Notes under the pieces: model-generated | What the model was told of the DNA's origin: nothing | What the model saw: the letters and a program-made list of their open reading frames with translations, nothing else | Databases searched by the model: none | Position numbers and translations under genes: made by a program | Assembly (NCBI GenBank): GCA_003597955.1 | Contig: QZJU01000021.1 | Coordinates: 1-44,879, forward strand | Length of the DNA stretch: 44,879 nucleotides | Reading direction: 5' to 3' | DNA from: Candidatus Parcubacteria bacterium | GTDB taxonomy: Bacteria; Patescibacteriota; Patescibacteriia; PEXW01 | Shown: positions 15,055-23,855 of the stretch, piece after piece | Layout: each line of letters begins with the position of its first letter | Position numbering within the stretch: position 1 is the stretch's first letter

Positions 15055-17009
15055 AAAAATATTTATTTTTATTGCCTGTATTTTTAATATTTTGCCTGGT
15101 TTCGGCCCAAGCTGAATCCGCAAATCACATTGTCATCAGTGAAATCCAGATTGGCGGCGCCACTGGCTTTAGCACGGACGAATTCGTGGAGCTTTATAAT
15201 CCGTTGGATACGGCGGTTGATCTGGGTGGCTGGCAATTGATCAAAAGAACCGCCAGTGGCGCCGCTTATCCTTTGCTTGAAAATTTTGAAGCCATCCAAA
15301 TTCCTGCGCATGGCTATTTTTTAATCGCGCATCCTACTGGTTATCGAGGCTCGGTTGCGCCCGACACCAGGTACTCCACGAACAATTCCATTTCCGCGGA
15401 TAATAGCGTGGAATTAGCGAACAGCCAAGGTATCGTTGACCTGGTGGGCTGGGGCAAAGCCAGTAATTTTGAATTCGCGGCAGCAATTCCGCCTGGCCCA
15501 GCCAAGAGTCTGGAAAGAAAAGCTCTGCCCGGTTCCACGGCGGAAAGCATGCAGGACGGCGGCGCGGATGTTTTTCGGGGCAATGGCGAAGACATGGATA
15601 ATAACGCCAATGATTGGGTGGTCAGAAATTTGCCCGAACCTCAAAGCGCGAATTCAGAATTGGAATTCATTACTGCGCCAGCGCCACCAGCAGCTGACCA
15701 GAATTTGAATCAGAATTCAAATCAAAACTCAAACCAAAATTTTAATCAAAACCTCAACGCACCAATTGCAAACTTATATGCCGGCCCGAAATCCGTTTTA
15801 ATCAGCGAGATTTTTCCAAACCCCAAAGGCGATGATGCCAAATCGGAGTTTATCGAACTTTTTAATTTTGGCGAAACCGCGGTGAATTTAAAGGATTGGA
15901 AACTTGAGGACACGAGCAAAGGCGCATATGTTTTGCCGGAAATTGCCTTAGCGTCTAATGGTTGGCTGGTTATCAAAAGGAGCGACTCGGGCATTGCCCT
16001 GAATAATTCAGGCGGAGAGACGGTGAACTTAATAACGCCCGATGGCGCAATCGTCGCCAGCGCGCATTACCCAGAAAGTGCGCCGGAAAATCAAACTTAC
16101 GCTTTAATTGATAAAACCTGGGTTTGGAGCGGAAAGCCGACGCCTGGCGCGGAAAATTCGTTTTTAGATCCCAATCAGGCGCCGGTGGCGATTATTAAAG
16201 AGCTGGAAACTAATTTCAAAATCCGAGAGGAAATAAAATTTTCCGCAGCCGACTCATATGATCCCAACAAAGACGATCTGGACTTTCAATGGGATTTTGG
16301 CGACGGCCACAAGGCCGAGGGCGAGAAAGTGACGCATAAATTTTTAAAACCCGGCAAGTTCACCATAACGCTTTTGGTAAAAGACTCGAAAAATAAAACC
16401 GGGGAAAAGAAAATTTTTGTGCAAGTTTCCGATTATCAAAAAAGCCAAGCCGTGACCATTTCTTCGCTTTTGCCCAATCCGAGCAATGAGGAAACTGAGT
16501 GGCTGGAGTTTTTTAATGCCGACAAACAAGCCGTGGATTTGACGGGTTGGGCTCTGCGTTCGGGCAATCGGGTTTTAAATTTGACCGAAAGAATTCCAAG
16601 CCAGGCAATTTTGCGTTTGACGGAAACGGATTTAAATTTCGCTTTAAAAAATTCCGGCGGCTTAATCGAACTCCTTGATCCAGACGGCAAAATCATAAGC
16701 CGCGCGAATTACCCAGCGGCAAAACCCGGACAAATTTTAAGCCGGAATTCCAGCGGCGATTTTTTGCCCCGCGGAAGTTTAGAAATTACCGCGGCTTTGA
16801 ATAACAATGTAAACACGGCCTCAGGCCAGGTTGCTGGCGCCGTGACCCAGAAAACCGATTCTGCCTCCACTCCGGAAAAAATAAATTTAAGCGGGGAAAA
16901 CCAAAATTCATTGCCCTGGTGGACCTGGGTAATAATCGTCGGCGTTTTGGGATTGGCTTGGCTGGGCTATGAATTATGGCGCCGGCGGCAGAAAGCCGAC
17001 GCCGCTTAA
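15051..17009 (+). CDS. surface protein with three lamin-tail domains and a PKD domain
   Basis: 652 aa. Signal peptide 1-21. Lamin-tail domain 1 (about 26-165; VISEIQIGG, EFVELYNPLDTAVDLGGW). An Asn/Gln linker of NQN repeats (about 218-240). Lamin-tail domain 2 (VLISEIFPNPKG, EFIELFNFGETAVNLKDW). A PKD domain (about 380-460; FQWDFGDGHKAEG). Lamin-tail domain 3 (ISSLLPNPSNEETEWLEFF). Near the end come one membrane helix (TWVIIVGVLGLAWLGY) and an RRRQK anchor. It is an exported, membrane-tethered protein of adhesin or scaffold type. Confidence 0.85.
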   Translation: MKKYLFLLPVFLIFCLVSAQAESANHIVISEIQIGGATGFSTDEFVELYNPLDTAVDLGGWQLIKRTASGAAYPLLENFEAIQIPAHGYFLIAHPTGYRGSVAPDTRYSTNNSISADNSVELANSQGIVDLVGWGKASNFEFAAAIPPGPAKSLERKALPGSTAESMQDGGADVFRGNGEDMDNNANDWVVRNLPEPQSANSELEFITAPAPPAADQNLNQNSNQNSNQNFNQNLNAPIANLYAGPKSVLISEIFPNPKGDDAKSEFIELFNFGETAVNLKDWKLEDTSKGAYVLPEIALASNGWLVIKRSDSGIALNNSGGETVNLITPDGAIVASAHYPESAPENQTYALIDKTWVWSGKPTPGAENSFLDPNQAPVAIIKELETNFKIREEIKFSAADSYDPNKDDLDFQWDFGDGHKAEGEKVTHKFLKPGKFTITLLVKDSKNKTGEKKIFVQVSDYQKSQAVTISSLLPNPSNEETEWLEFFNADKQAVDLTGWALRSGNRVLNLTERIPSQAILRLTETDLNFALKNSGGLIELLDPDGKIISRANYPAAKPGQILSRNSSGDFLPRGSLEITAALNNNVNTASGQVAGAVTQKTDSASTPEKINLSGENQNSLPWWTWVIIVGVLGLAWLGYELWRRRQKADAA

Positions 17010-17028
17010 GCAATCAGCGCAATTGGTG

Positions 17029-17034
17029 TATAGT
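17029..17034 (+). promoter_or_regulatory. -10 box of the receiver gene
   Basis: TATAGT with 10 bases to the ATG. No Shine-Dalgarno fits between, which suggests a leaderless or nearly leaderless mRNA. Confidence 0.5.
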
Positions 17035-17044
17035 TTAGGGTATT

Positions 17045-17455
17045 ATGGTTTTAATCGGCAAGAAAATCCCCAAACGCAAAATCCGGCCGCTGATTTTAGT
17101 GGTGGAAGACGAATTGTCCGTGGCCTCGGCTTTGCGGGAGTCACTGGAAGAGAAGGATTACAGCGTGGCCGTGGCCAAAGACGGCATTGAGGCGATTGAA
17201 AAAGCGCGGACTTTAAAGCCCGCGGCGATTATTTTGGATTTAGGCTTGCCCAAGCAAAACGGCCTGCAAGTCATTGAACGGTTGCGCTCCACCAAGGCGG
17301 ATTTCACCACGCCGGTCATCGTGCTTTCCCAAGTGGAAAGCAGCGTGGTTTTGCAGAAGTGTGAAGAGCTGGGTATGGCTTGCTATTTTGTCAAAACCCA
17401 CACCTCGGTCCAGAAAGTAATTGATACCGTACTAAAGACGGTGCCGGTTAAATAA
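17045..17455 (+). CDS. CheY-like single-domain response regulator
   Basis: 136 aa. Receiver fold with all key residues: VVEDE acidic pair (about 20-22), phospho-acceptor aspartate in ILDLGLPKQNG (about 68), Ser of VLS (about 99) and Lys of YFVK (about 120). There is no output domain. A basic N-terminus (KKIPKRKIRP) precedes it. No histidine kinase is in the window. It would relay phosphorylation to a protein partner. Confidence 0.88.
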   Translation: MVLIGKKIPKRKIRPLILVVEDELSVASALRESLEEKDYSVAVAKDGIEAIEKARTLKPAAIILDLGLPKQNGLQVIERLRSTKADFTTPVIVLSQVESSVVLQKCEELGMACYFVKTHTSVQKVIDTVLKTVPVK

Positions 17456-17498
17456 ATCCAGCACCTTCCCGCGAGGCATTCTTTCGAAGGTGCTGGAT
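17456..17498. terminator. 13-bp inverted repeat after the receiver gene
   Basis: ATCCAGCACCTTC and its complement with a 17-base loop. No strong T-run follows on either side. Transcript end or an intergenic palindrome. Confidence 0.45.
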
Positions 17499-17598
17499 AA
17501 AGTTAAGGAGAAAAGACAAGAACGACGAAAATTCGTTTCTTTTTGATTTTTAATTTATTCGAATTTTTTTATAAAAGACAGATGCACCTCCAAAAAAA

Positions 17599-17883
17599 AT
17601 GAAAAAATTCAAATATCACGTTTACATAATGGCGAGCAAAAGCGGCACAATATACATTGGCGTTACTAGCAATTTGATGCGTCGAGTTTTTGAACACAAA
17701 AATGGTTTACTTGAAGGATTTACCAAAAAGTATAAATGCAAAAGATTAATCTACGTTGAGGAAACTAACAATATTTGCGATGCAATCGCCAGGGAAAAAC
17801 AACTAAAAAAATGGCGTCGCGAAAAGAAAGTTAAACTTATTAATAGCCTAAATCCCGATTGGAAAGACCTAAGCGAGGAATAA
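17599..17883 (+). CDS. GIY-YIG domain protein
   Basis: 94 aa. HVYIMAS and IYIGVTSNLMRRVFEHKNG form the GIY-YIG core with the catalytic arginine region. IAREKQLKKWRREKK supplies the acidic residue and a basic helix. The C-terminus, INSLNPDWKDLSEE, is typical of the small stand-alone family. It is very similar in plan to the gene at 37537. Confidence 0.88.
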   Translation: MKKFKYHVYIMASKSGTIYIGVTSNLMRRVFEHKNGLLEGFTKKYKCKRLIYVEETNNICDAIAREKQLKKWRREKKVKLINSLNPDWKDLSEE

Positions 17884-17891
17884 GCATTTGT

Positions 17892-17985
17892 CATTCCGAC
17901 CGGAAGGAGCCTAAGGCGACTGAAGCGGAGGAATCTCGCAATATTTGTTGAGATCCCTCGACTACGCTCGGGATGACAATGCGAT
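17892..17985. repeat. intergenic TCATTCCGA/GGGATGACA repeat
   Basis: TCATTCCGACCGGAAGGAGC at one end and CTCGACTACGCTCGGGATGACA at the other pair partly, with GGAATCTC/GAGATCC inside. Similar debris occurs near 21955-21990 and 30885-30925. This kind of intergenic repeat is common in environmental genomes. Confidence 0.5.
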
Positions 17986-18072
17986 AGAATAGGATAATGC
18001 CAGCGAGTAATACATAAATGGCTAAAATTAGATAGTTGCGTAGATTCTTAAATCATCCCCAGCCGGGGTGCC

Positions 18073-18100
18073 TTGACATTTTACCAGTTTGATGTATACT
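18073..18100 (+). promoter_or_regulatory. promoter of the 217-aa orphan gene
   Basis: TTGACA, 16 bases, TATACT. Start of transcription is expected near 18107, leaving a leader of about 90 bases that can form a GTTCCGA/TCGGAC hairpin. Confidence 0.65.
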
Positions 18101-18195
18101 GGATTGTTCATTGTTCTTCAAAAAACGAGGGCAAAAATGTCCTCAAGTGTGGTTCCGACAGAATTCGGACAATTGTACTTAAATGGAGGTATGCG

Positions 18196-18849
18196 ATGTC
18201 GAATCGTGAGCTTTCAGTTCATCAAGAACACGAATTTCTCGGTCGCTTAGAAGAAGCTGGTCTGGACAAAGCGTCTGCACAGTCGGTTATTGACAACAAA
18301 GAACTTGCCAGGCAGGTTGTTGGTTTAATAAAGTCCGGTGGTCAAGCCTCGGGTACAGCAGGCGTCCCAGTCTGTGCCTTCCCTACCTGGAAGACCATCG
18401 AGCTCGGCACCCATAAGGATGTCAAAGCGCTCCGTAAGGCAATGGAGAACGCGGGCATCAGAGTCGGTGACTATGCGAGTTCGATGCTTAAGCACTCGAT
18501 GTTCACGCTCGCTTCAGCACTTGAACTGGTACGTGTTTCGGTAGCCGATCTCGGTTTCCCCAGTGGTGCCACTCGCGCTCAGATCTACGAGGCCGCCCTG
18601 TGCAATGGCCTCTCCCTTTGTCCCGCAGAAGTCGGTCCGCAAGTGCGCCTGCAGTACATGGATCAACCGAAAGGCGAGCGGTTTTTTATCGCTATGGAGC
18701 CAATTCCCGACTCTGTCGGGAACCCGCTCGTGTTCTATGTCGAGCGCGCTGACGTTGCTCGTTGGCTCATCGGCCGCTGGAGCAAGCCCGACTACGTCTG
18801 GTATGGCGACGACCAGTGGGTGTTCTGTCGCAGCAAGAAAAGCGCTTAG
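18196..18849 (+). CDS. orphan cytosolic protein of unknown function
   Basis: 217 aa from the ATG preceded by TGGAGG (18184-18189). The track's longer start would run through the promoter. The N-terminus has a helical, UBA-like run (EFLGRLEEAGLDKASAQSVI). The C-terminus is aromatic-rich (WLIGRWSKPDYVWYGDDQWVFC). Codon use is richer in G/C third positions than in the accessory region. It has its own promoter and terminator, so it is an independent unit. No family recognised. Confidence 0.7.
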   Translation: MSNRELSVHQEHEFLGRLEEAGLDKASAQSVIDNKELARQVVGLIKSGGQASGTAGVPVCAFPTWKTIELGTHKDVKALRKAMENAGIRVGDYASSMLKHSMFTLASALELVRVSVADLGFPSGATRAQIYEAALCNGLSLCPAEVGPQVRLQYMDQPKGERFFIAMEPIPDSVGNPLVFYVERADVARWLIGRWSKPDYVWYGDDQWVFCRSKKSA

Positions 18850-18899
18850 CACTCATAACTTTCCCTTGCCCTTTAATTCTTTCCCCTTAGCCCTTTCGA

Positions 18900-18930
18900 A
18901 ATCCCTCTGGAACTTCCCAGAGGGATTTTT
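18900..18930 (+). terminator. terminator of the 217-aa orphan gene
   Basis: ATCCCTCTGG, 6-base loop, CCAGAGGGAT, then TTTT. Confidence 0.85.
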
Positions 18931-18956
18931 AATTTGCGCCTGATTTTCCGCCAAGG

Positions 18957-18967
18957 TAATCTATATT
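18957..18967 (+). promoter_or_regulatory. -10 region of polA
   Basis: TAATCT (18957-18962), with TTGCGC 17 bases upstream, would start transcription at the A of the ATG (18969). An overlapping TATATT is the alternative. No Shine-Dalgarno is present. Confidence 0.45.
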
Positions 18968-18968
18968 C

Positions 18969-21725
18969 ATGAGTTCAGCCAAAGTTTTACTCGTTGACGG
19001 CAACGCTATTATTCACCGCAGTTTTCACGCTTTGCCGCCTTTGACCACCAAAGACGGCACCATGGTTAATGCGGTATATGGTTTTGCCATCGCGTTGTTA
19101 AAAGCCTTGAAGGAAATCAAGCCCAGCCATGTTGTGGTGGCTTTTGACAAAAAAGGCCCGACTTTTCGGGACGAATTGTACGAACAATACAAAGCCACGC
19201 GCGTCCAGGCCGCCCAGGAACTTTATGACCAAATTCCATTAGCCCATGAACTGGTGGCGGCTTTTAATTTTCCAGTAGTGGAAGCGGATGGCGTGGAAGC
19301 CGATGATGTCATTGGTACTTTAGCGCGCAAGATAACCAAAACCGGAGACCGGGCGGTGATTCTGACCGGTGACATGGATACTGTGCAATTGGTTTCAGAC
19401 AAAGTTTCGGTTTTCAGTTTGCGCAAAGGCCTAAGCGACACGGTTTTGTACACGCCTAAAGAAGTTAAAGAGCGATACGGCTTTGGCCCGGAACAAATTA
19501 TTGACTACAAGGCCTTAAGAGGCGATCCTTCGGACAATATTCCGGGCGTTAAAGGCGTGGGCGAAAAAATCGCAACGGATCTGATTTTAAAATTCCAAAG
19601 CATTGATAATTTGTATCGGATTTTGGAGCACCAGCCCAAGAAAGCAAAAAATTTGCCGGAAAAATTAAAATTAAAACTGCTGAATGAAAAAGAGCAGGCG
19701 TATTTAAGCAAAAAGTTAGCTACGATAAAATTGGATGTGCCTTTGGAATTCGACTTGGCCGCGTCAAAAGTAAAAAATGCCGACGCCCAAAAGCTCCACG
19801 ATTTGTTCATAAAATGGGAATTCAAAAGCTTAGTCGGCAAAATCACCCAATTGGTCAATGAACCCGAAGCTGAACTGGCCGAGGTCAGCCGCAAAACTTC
19901 TGACCAAGGAGTTTTAATCGGGCGAGCCAAGGAAAAAGTGGATTATAAGCTGGTTGAAACCGAAGCTGATTTTAAGAAACTTTTGAGCGAACTAAAGGCG
20001 CGGGATTTTTTGGTTTTGGATACGGAGACTTCCAGCCTGAATGTTTTTGACGCGAAATTGCTGGGCATCAGTTTTGCCTGGCTGCCGAAAAAGGCTTTTT
20101 ATGTGCCAGTGACCAACAAGAAATGGCTAGCCAAACTAAAACCGATTCTTGAAAACCAAAAAATTAAAAAATGGGGGCATAATTTGAAATATGACGCCAA
20201 AATTTTGGAATTGGCCGGGATTAAACTAGCCAATCAGGATTTTGATTCCATGGTGGCGTCATATTTATTGAACGCGGGCTCGCGCAGCCACGATTTGGAT
20301 ACCCTGGCTTTTACGGAATTCGGCCACCAGATGATCCCCATAGAAAATTTAATTGGCAAAAAAGGCAAAGGACAGTTGAACATGAGCCAAGTTCCGACCC
20401 CGCAAATCGCGGAGTATTCCGGTGAAGACGCGGACTACACCTTGCGTTTGTGTAAAAAATTCGCATCAGCGCTTGAGCAGCAAAAGTTAATAAAATTATT
20501 TCAGGAGATTGAAATGCCTTTATTGCCGGTATTGGAGAAAATTGAGCTTAACGGCGTGAAGATCGATTCCGGATTTTTGAAAAGTTTAAGCCGGAAATTA
20601 ACCATCCAGCTAAAACAACTGGAAGCCCGAATTAAAAAAATCGGGGGCGAGGATTTGAATGTCAATTCGCCCAAACAATTAAAGGAAGTTTTGTTCAACC
20701 GTTTGAAGCTTTCTGTCCAGGGCATAAAGAAAACTAAAACCGGAATTTCTACGGCTGCCGGGGAATTAGAAAAACTCCAAGGGCTGCACCCGATAATTGA
20801 TTTAATTTTGGATTACCGGGAGCTGCAAAAACTTTTGTCCACCTACATTGACGCCTTGCCGGCATTGGTTCAAAAACCGACTGGCCGGGTGCATACAGAT
20901 TTTAATCAAACCGTCGCGGCCACTGGCCGGCTTTCCAGCTCTAACCCGAATTTGCAGAATATCCCAATTCGCACTGAACTTGGCCGACAGATTCGCAAAG
21001 CTTTTATCGCCGAAGATGGCTACAAGCTGATTTCCGCGGATTATTCCCAAATTGAATTGCGCATTGTGGCTAGTTTGGCCGATGAAAAACAGATGATTGA
21101 AGCTTTCAAGGCCGGCGCTGACATTCATCGCGCCACGGCCGCGGAAATTTTCGGCGTGCCCCCGGAAAAAATCACCGATGAGCAGAGGGACGCGGCCAAA
21201 GAAGTGAACTTCGGCGTGCTTTATGGCATGGGCATCTGGGGCTTGGCCAGCCGGAAAAAAATCAGCACCCAACATGCCCGGGATTTCATCGACCGGTATT
21301 TCGCAACCCGGCCGAATGTCCAGAAATTTTTGGAAGTGACTAAAACTTTGGCGCGCCAGACCGGATATGTGCAAACCCTTTTCGGCCGCAAAAGGTTTAT
21401 GCCGGAGATGAATTCTTCCATGCCCCAAGTCCGAGCCGCGGCCGAAAGAATGGCGGTTAATTTTCCCATCCAAGGCACGGCCGCGGATTTGTTGAAACTG
21501 GCCATGATTGAAGTTGACAAAGGCCTGGCTAAAATTAGCCCCCGTACCAAAATGATATTGACGGTTCACGACGAACTGGTTTTTGAAACTCCAGACTCAG
21601 AGGTAGATAAAGTTGCCAAATTCGTTCGTGGAACCATGGACAATGTTTATAAGCTAAAAGTTCCGATTGCCGTTGAGGTAAAGGCGGGGGAGAATTGGGA
21701 GGAAATGGAAAAATTAAGTCTTTAA
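18969..21725 (+). CDS. polA: DNA polymerase I
   Basis: 918 aa, full length. 5' nuclease domain about 1-290 (VDGNAIIHRSF, EADGVEADDVIG, TGDMDTVQLV, GDPSDNIPGVKGVGEKIA). 3'-5' exonuclease about 335-510 with intact DTETSSL, GHNLKYDAK and YSGEDADYT motifs, so proofreading is probably active. Polymerase domain to the end: motif A SADYSQIELRI, motif B RDAAKEVNFGVLYG, motif C LTVHDELVFE. It fills gaps in repair and removes RNA primers. The intact exonuclease site matters because many bacterial PolA proteins have lost it. Confidence 0.98.
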   Translation: MSSAKVLLVDGNAIIHRSFHALPPLTTKDGTMVNAVYGFAIALLKALKEIKPSHVVVAFDKKGPTFRDELYEQYKATRVQAAQELYDQIPLAHELVAAFNFPVVEADGVEADDVIGTLARKITKTGDRAVILTGDMDTVQLVSDKVSVFSLRKGLSDTVLYTPKEVKERYGFGPEQIIDYKALRGDPSDNIPGVKGVGEKIATDLILKFQSIDNLYRILEHQPKKAKNLPEKLKLKLLNEKEQAYLSKKLATIKLDVPLEFDLAASKVKNADAQKLHDLFIKWEFKSLVGKITQLVNEPEAELAEVSRKTSDQGVLIGRAKEKVDYKLVETEADFKKLLSELKARDFLVLDTETSSLNVFDAKLLGISFAWLPKKAFYVPVTNKKWLAKLKPILENQKIKKWGHNLKYDAKILELAGIKLANQDFDSMVASYLLNAGSRSHDLDTLAFTEFGHQMIPIENLIGKKGKGQLNMSQVPTPQIAEYSGEDADYTLRLCKKFASALEQQKLIKLFQEIEMPLLPVLEKIELNGVKIDSGFLKSLSRKLTIQLKQLEARIKKIGGEDLNVNSPKQLKEVLFNRLKLSVQGIKKTKTGISTAAGELEKLQGLHPIIDLILDYRELQKLLSTYIDALPALVQKPTGRVHTDFNQTVAATGRLSSSNPNLQNIPIRTELGRQIRKAFIAEDGYKLISADYSQIELRIVASLADEKQMIEAFKAGADIHRATAAEIFGVPPEKITDEQRDAAKEVNFGVLYGMGIWGLASRKKISTQHARDFIDRYFATRPNVQKFLEVTKTLARQTGYVQTLFGRKRFMPEMNSSMPQVRAAAERMAVNFPIQGTAADLLKLAMIEVDKGLAKISPRTKMILTVHDELVFETPDSEVDKVAKFVRGTMDNVYKLKVPIAVEVKAGENWEEMEKLSL

Positions 21726-21746
21726 AGAAAGTTTTTTATTAATGTC

Positions 21747-21767
21747 ATCCTGAATTTATTTCAGGAT
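21747..21767. repeat. ATCCTGAA/TTCAGGAT palindrome
   Basis: A near-palindrome that also occurs in inverted orientation at 37831-37851, identical over 21 bases. Here it could end the polA transcript. Confidence 0.6.
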
Positions 21768-21831
21768 TTATATATAAAACAAATACGACTTAATCTTTGA
21801 GTCAGATTTTATTGTTAAGTCACGATTTATT

Positions 21832-21909
21832 TTATTAGGGGCCAGGGGCTTCCCGCAACAAGTGCGGGATTAACTCCGTTTCGAAGGCCGCCCCCTAGGC
21901 CCCTAATAA
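21832..21909. repeat. long inverted repeat, structured intergenic element
   Basis: Arms TTATTAGGGGCC and GGCCCCTAATAA, continued by partly paired GGGGC/GCCCC, enclose a small CCCGCA/TGCGGG hairpin. No ORF. The rest of 21726-22040 holds only repeat debris and the terminator below. Confidence 0.6.
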
Positions 21910-21995
21910 CCCCTACCCCGCCGCGATTGCTAAGCGCAGAGCTCCCTCGCCCGTTCCTCGACTTTGCTCAGGACACCCTCTCGAAATGACAGAAA

Positions 21996-22022
21996 AAAGG
22001 CGAACCCAAGTGGCTCGCCTTT
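21996..22022 (-). terminator. terminator of the 152-aa orphan gene
   Basis: Minus strand: AAAGGCGA and TCGCCTTT arms followed by TTT, ending just past the stop codon. Confidence 0.75.
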
Positions 22023-22040
22023 AAAGATTCATTAGTCAAT

Positions 22041-22499
22041 TTAACTCCAGAGTTGAGAGTCAGCCGGTTTACTGGTCAGCCAAGCATAGTGCCTGAGAAG
22101 TTCCTTGAAAGACTCTTCTCTGGCTTTTGTAACCTTTGATAATTGATCACTAGCTAAGCCTACTGCTCCCTCAAGTTGTCCAAAGATGTTGTTTACATAT
22201 TCTCGTAGCCGATCATCTATATCAATGTTTTCGGCGTGTTTTTCGGTAAACACTTCAGCAGTATTAAAATCAAAACCTGCTGGATGCTTGTCATTGTACC
22301 AAACTTCAATTCCCTTTTCAGTGAAAAAAATAGTATGACTTTTTCCACCGCCAATATACCCCACAAAGCACCCAAGACGCGTGGTTCCATCGGAAAAGCG
22401 TTGTTCTTTCTGAAGCAAAGCTATTGCGGGCTTGACCAGATGACGCAGAAGCTGTATTCTTTGAAATTTTTCTTGAGCAGTTAAATTTTTTTCGATCAT
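22041..22499 (-). CDS. orphan cytosolic protein of unknown function
   Basis: 152 aa with a strong AGGAGG site seven bases before the ATG. Helical N- and C-termini flank a central beta segment (TTRLGCFVGYIGGGKSHTIFF). GGGKS superficially recalls a P-loop, but the remaining GTPase/ATPase motifs are missing. It has its own promoter and terminator, like the 18196 and 35554 genes. No family recognised. Confidence 0.65.
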   Translation of the reverse strand: MIEKNLTAQEKFQRIQLLRHLVKPAIALLQKEQRFSDGTTRLGCFVGYIGGGKSHTIFFTEKGIEVWYNDKHPAGFDFNTAEVFTEKHAENIDIDDRLREYVNNIFGQLEGAVGLASDQLSKVTKAREESFKELLRHYAWLTSKPADSQLWS

Positions 22500-22553
22500 T
22501 AATAACCTCCTGAATTTTACTTTAGTCTTTTTTAAGTAGCGATATTTTTAACC

Positions 22554-22582
22554 AGCTTAATTGTAGTAGATTTGTTTGTCAA
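22554..22582 (-). promoter_or_regulatory. promoter of the 152-aa orphan gene
   Basis: Minus strand: TTGACA, 17 bases, TAAGCT. The leader would be about 48 bases. Confidence 0.5.
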
Positions 22583-22670
22583 CTTAACAAAAGATTACCG
22601 CGCCTACCTACGGTAGATTCTCAGAATGACAACAATAAAATTCCATTCGTAAGGGGAGGAGTTTCGGTAA

Positions 22671-22709
22671 AACCACCCCCTTTACCAAGAAGGGGATTTA
22701 GGGGAGGTT
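22671..22709. repeat. AACCACCCC/GGGGAGGTT hairpin
   Basis: Imperfect arms around CTTTACCAAGAAGGGGATTT, of a type commonly dispersed in bacterial intergenic DNA. Confidence 0.4.
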
Positions 22710-22756
22710 AATAAAAAAAGACGAACCACAGTTAGCGGTTAAGTTTGTAGGCGTGC

Positions 22757-22762
22757 TAAAAT
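22757..22762 (+). promoter_or_regulatory. -10 box of holA
   Basis: TAAAAT within GCGTGCTAAAAT, six bases before the ATG, which predicts a leaderless mRNA. The same 12-base string precedes the helicase gene at 43843. Confidence 0.5.
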
Positions 22763-22768
22763 GCGCTT

Positions 22769-23851
22769 ATGGATTTGATTATTCTCCACGGCGCAGACAC
22801 TTTTCGCTCTAAAAAGAGACTGCAGGCTTTGCGCGAGGGCTTTAAAAAGAAGTATGATCCATTGGGCGCGAATATCACTGCTTACCAAACCCCTTTTGAT
22901 TTGGCGCAAATACGGAACAGCCTAGGCCAGACCGGGATGTTCGCCAAAAAACGGCTGGTGGTTTTGTATGACTTTTATTCTACGGCAGCGTTAGTAGAGC
23001 AGGAAAAATTTAATGACTGGTTGGCGGCAGACGCTTTTCCCGACGCGGTTATTTTGTGCTGGGAGAGTAAAGACCTGTCCGCCACTTCGAGCAAAGCGAG
23101 ACAAGCGGGTTCAGGCAAGTCAGAAAAAATTAAAAAATCAAAATCAACTTTAAAAGCAAAAAAATTCAAAACCCCGGCCGTAAAAGTCAGTTGGCCGGAA
23201 CACGCCAAAGTAGAAGTTTTTGAGCCCTTGGCCCAAGCGCAGTTATTGGCCTGGATCCGGCAGGAAGTTAAACGGCTGGGCGGAAGCATTGCGCCAGACG
23301 CGGTAATGCAGCTGGCAAATAATCTCGGGCCAGACTTATGGGCTTTGAGTAATGTTTTAGCCCAATTAGTGGCCGCATCCGCCACGGCTGCGCCTGGTGC
23401 TGACGGGCGAGCTGCTGCCGGCGACCGACCTATAGATTTAAAAACCGTGAATGCCTGGACCCAGCTGCCAATGGATGAAAATATTTTTCATTTTACCGAC
23501 GCCTTGAGCGCCCGGAATCTGGCCGAAGCCCTGACGCTTTTCCAATCGCAATTGAATCTGGGTGTCCACCCGCTGGTTTTGCACTCAATGTTGATTCGCC
23601 AGGTCCGGACCTTGGTAATGGTGGAAGAGGGCGTGAAGCAGGGCCTGGCTCCGGGTGCGATTGCCGAGGAAAGCAGTTTACATCCTTTCGTCGCTCAAAA
23701 GGCAGTGATGTCGGTTAAGCGTTTCCAGCCAGGTGAATTGAAAAAATTATTCATCCAGTTGACTGAATTGGATATAGAGATGAAGACTGGAAAGATTGAA
23801 CCCGAAATCGCCCTGGCAAATTTCATTGCCCGGGTTTGTGTGGTTAGTTAA
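22769..23851 (+). CDS. holA: DNA polymerase III delta subunit
   Basis: 360 aa. Starts with the delta-type MDLIILHGADTF, then FGKK-like MFAKKRLVVLYDF (about 59-71) and a RecA-like fold. The helical C-terminal domain includes LHSMLIRQVRTLVMV. This clamp-loader subunit opens the sliding clamp. A low-complexity Lys/Ser-rich insertion (about 108-145) separates the first domain from WPEHAKVEVFEPL and is unusual for the family. The 3' end converges on rpsT with a 4-base gap. Confidence 0.9.
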   Translation: MDLIILHGADTFRSKKRLQALREGFKKKYDPLGANITAYQTPFDLAQIRNSLGQTGMFAKKRLVVLYDFYSTAALVEQEKFNDWLAADAFPDAVILCWESKDLSATSSKARQAGSGKSEKIKKSKSTLKAKKFKTPAVKVSWPEHAKVEVFEPLAQAQLLAWIRQEVKRLGGSIAPDAVMQLANNLGPDLWALSNVLAQLVAASATAAPGADGRAAAGDRPIDLKTVNAWTQLPMDENIFHFTDALSARNLAEALTLFQSQLNLGVHPLVLHSMLIRQVRTLVMVEEGVKQGLAPGAIAEESSLHPFVAQKAVMSVKRFQPGELKKLFIQLTELDIEMKTGKIEPEIALANFIARVCVVS

Positions 23852-23855
23852 AAAA

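Noticed and set aside
20802-21569. 255-aa minus-strand ORF
   Set aside because: It is the shadow of the polA polymerase domain, whose plus-strand motifs are unambiguous.
22041-22499. P-loop NTPase because of GGGKS in the 152-aa protein
   Set aside because: No Walker B or other NTPase motifs, and spacing does not fit GxxxxGK[ST].
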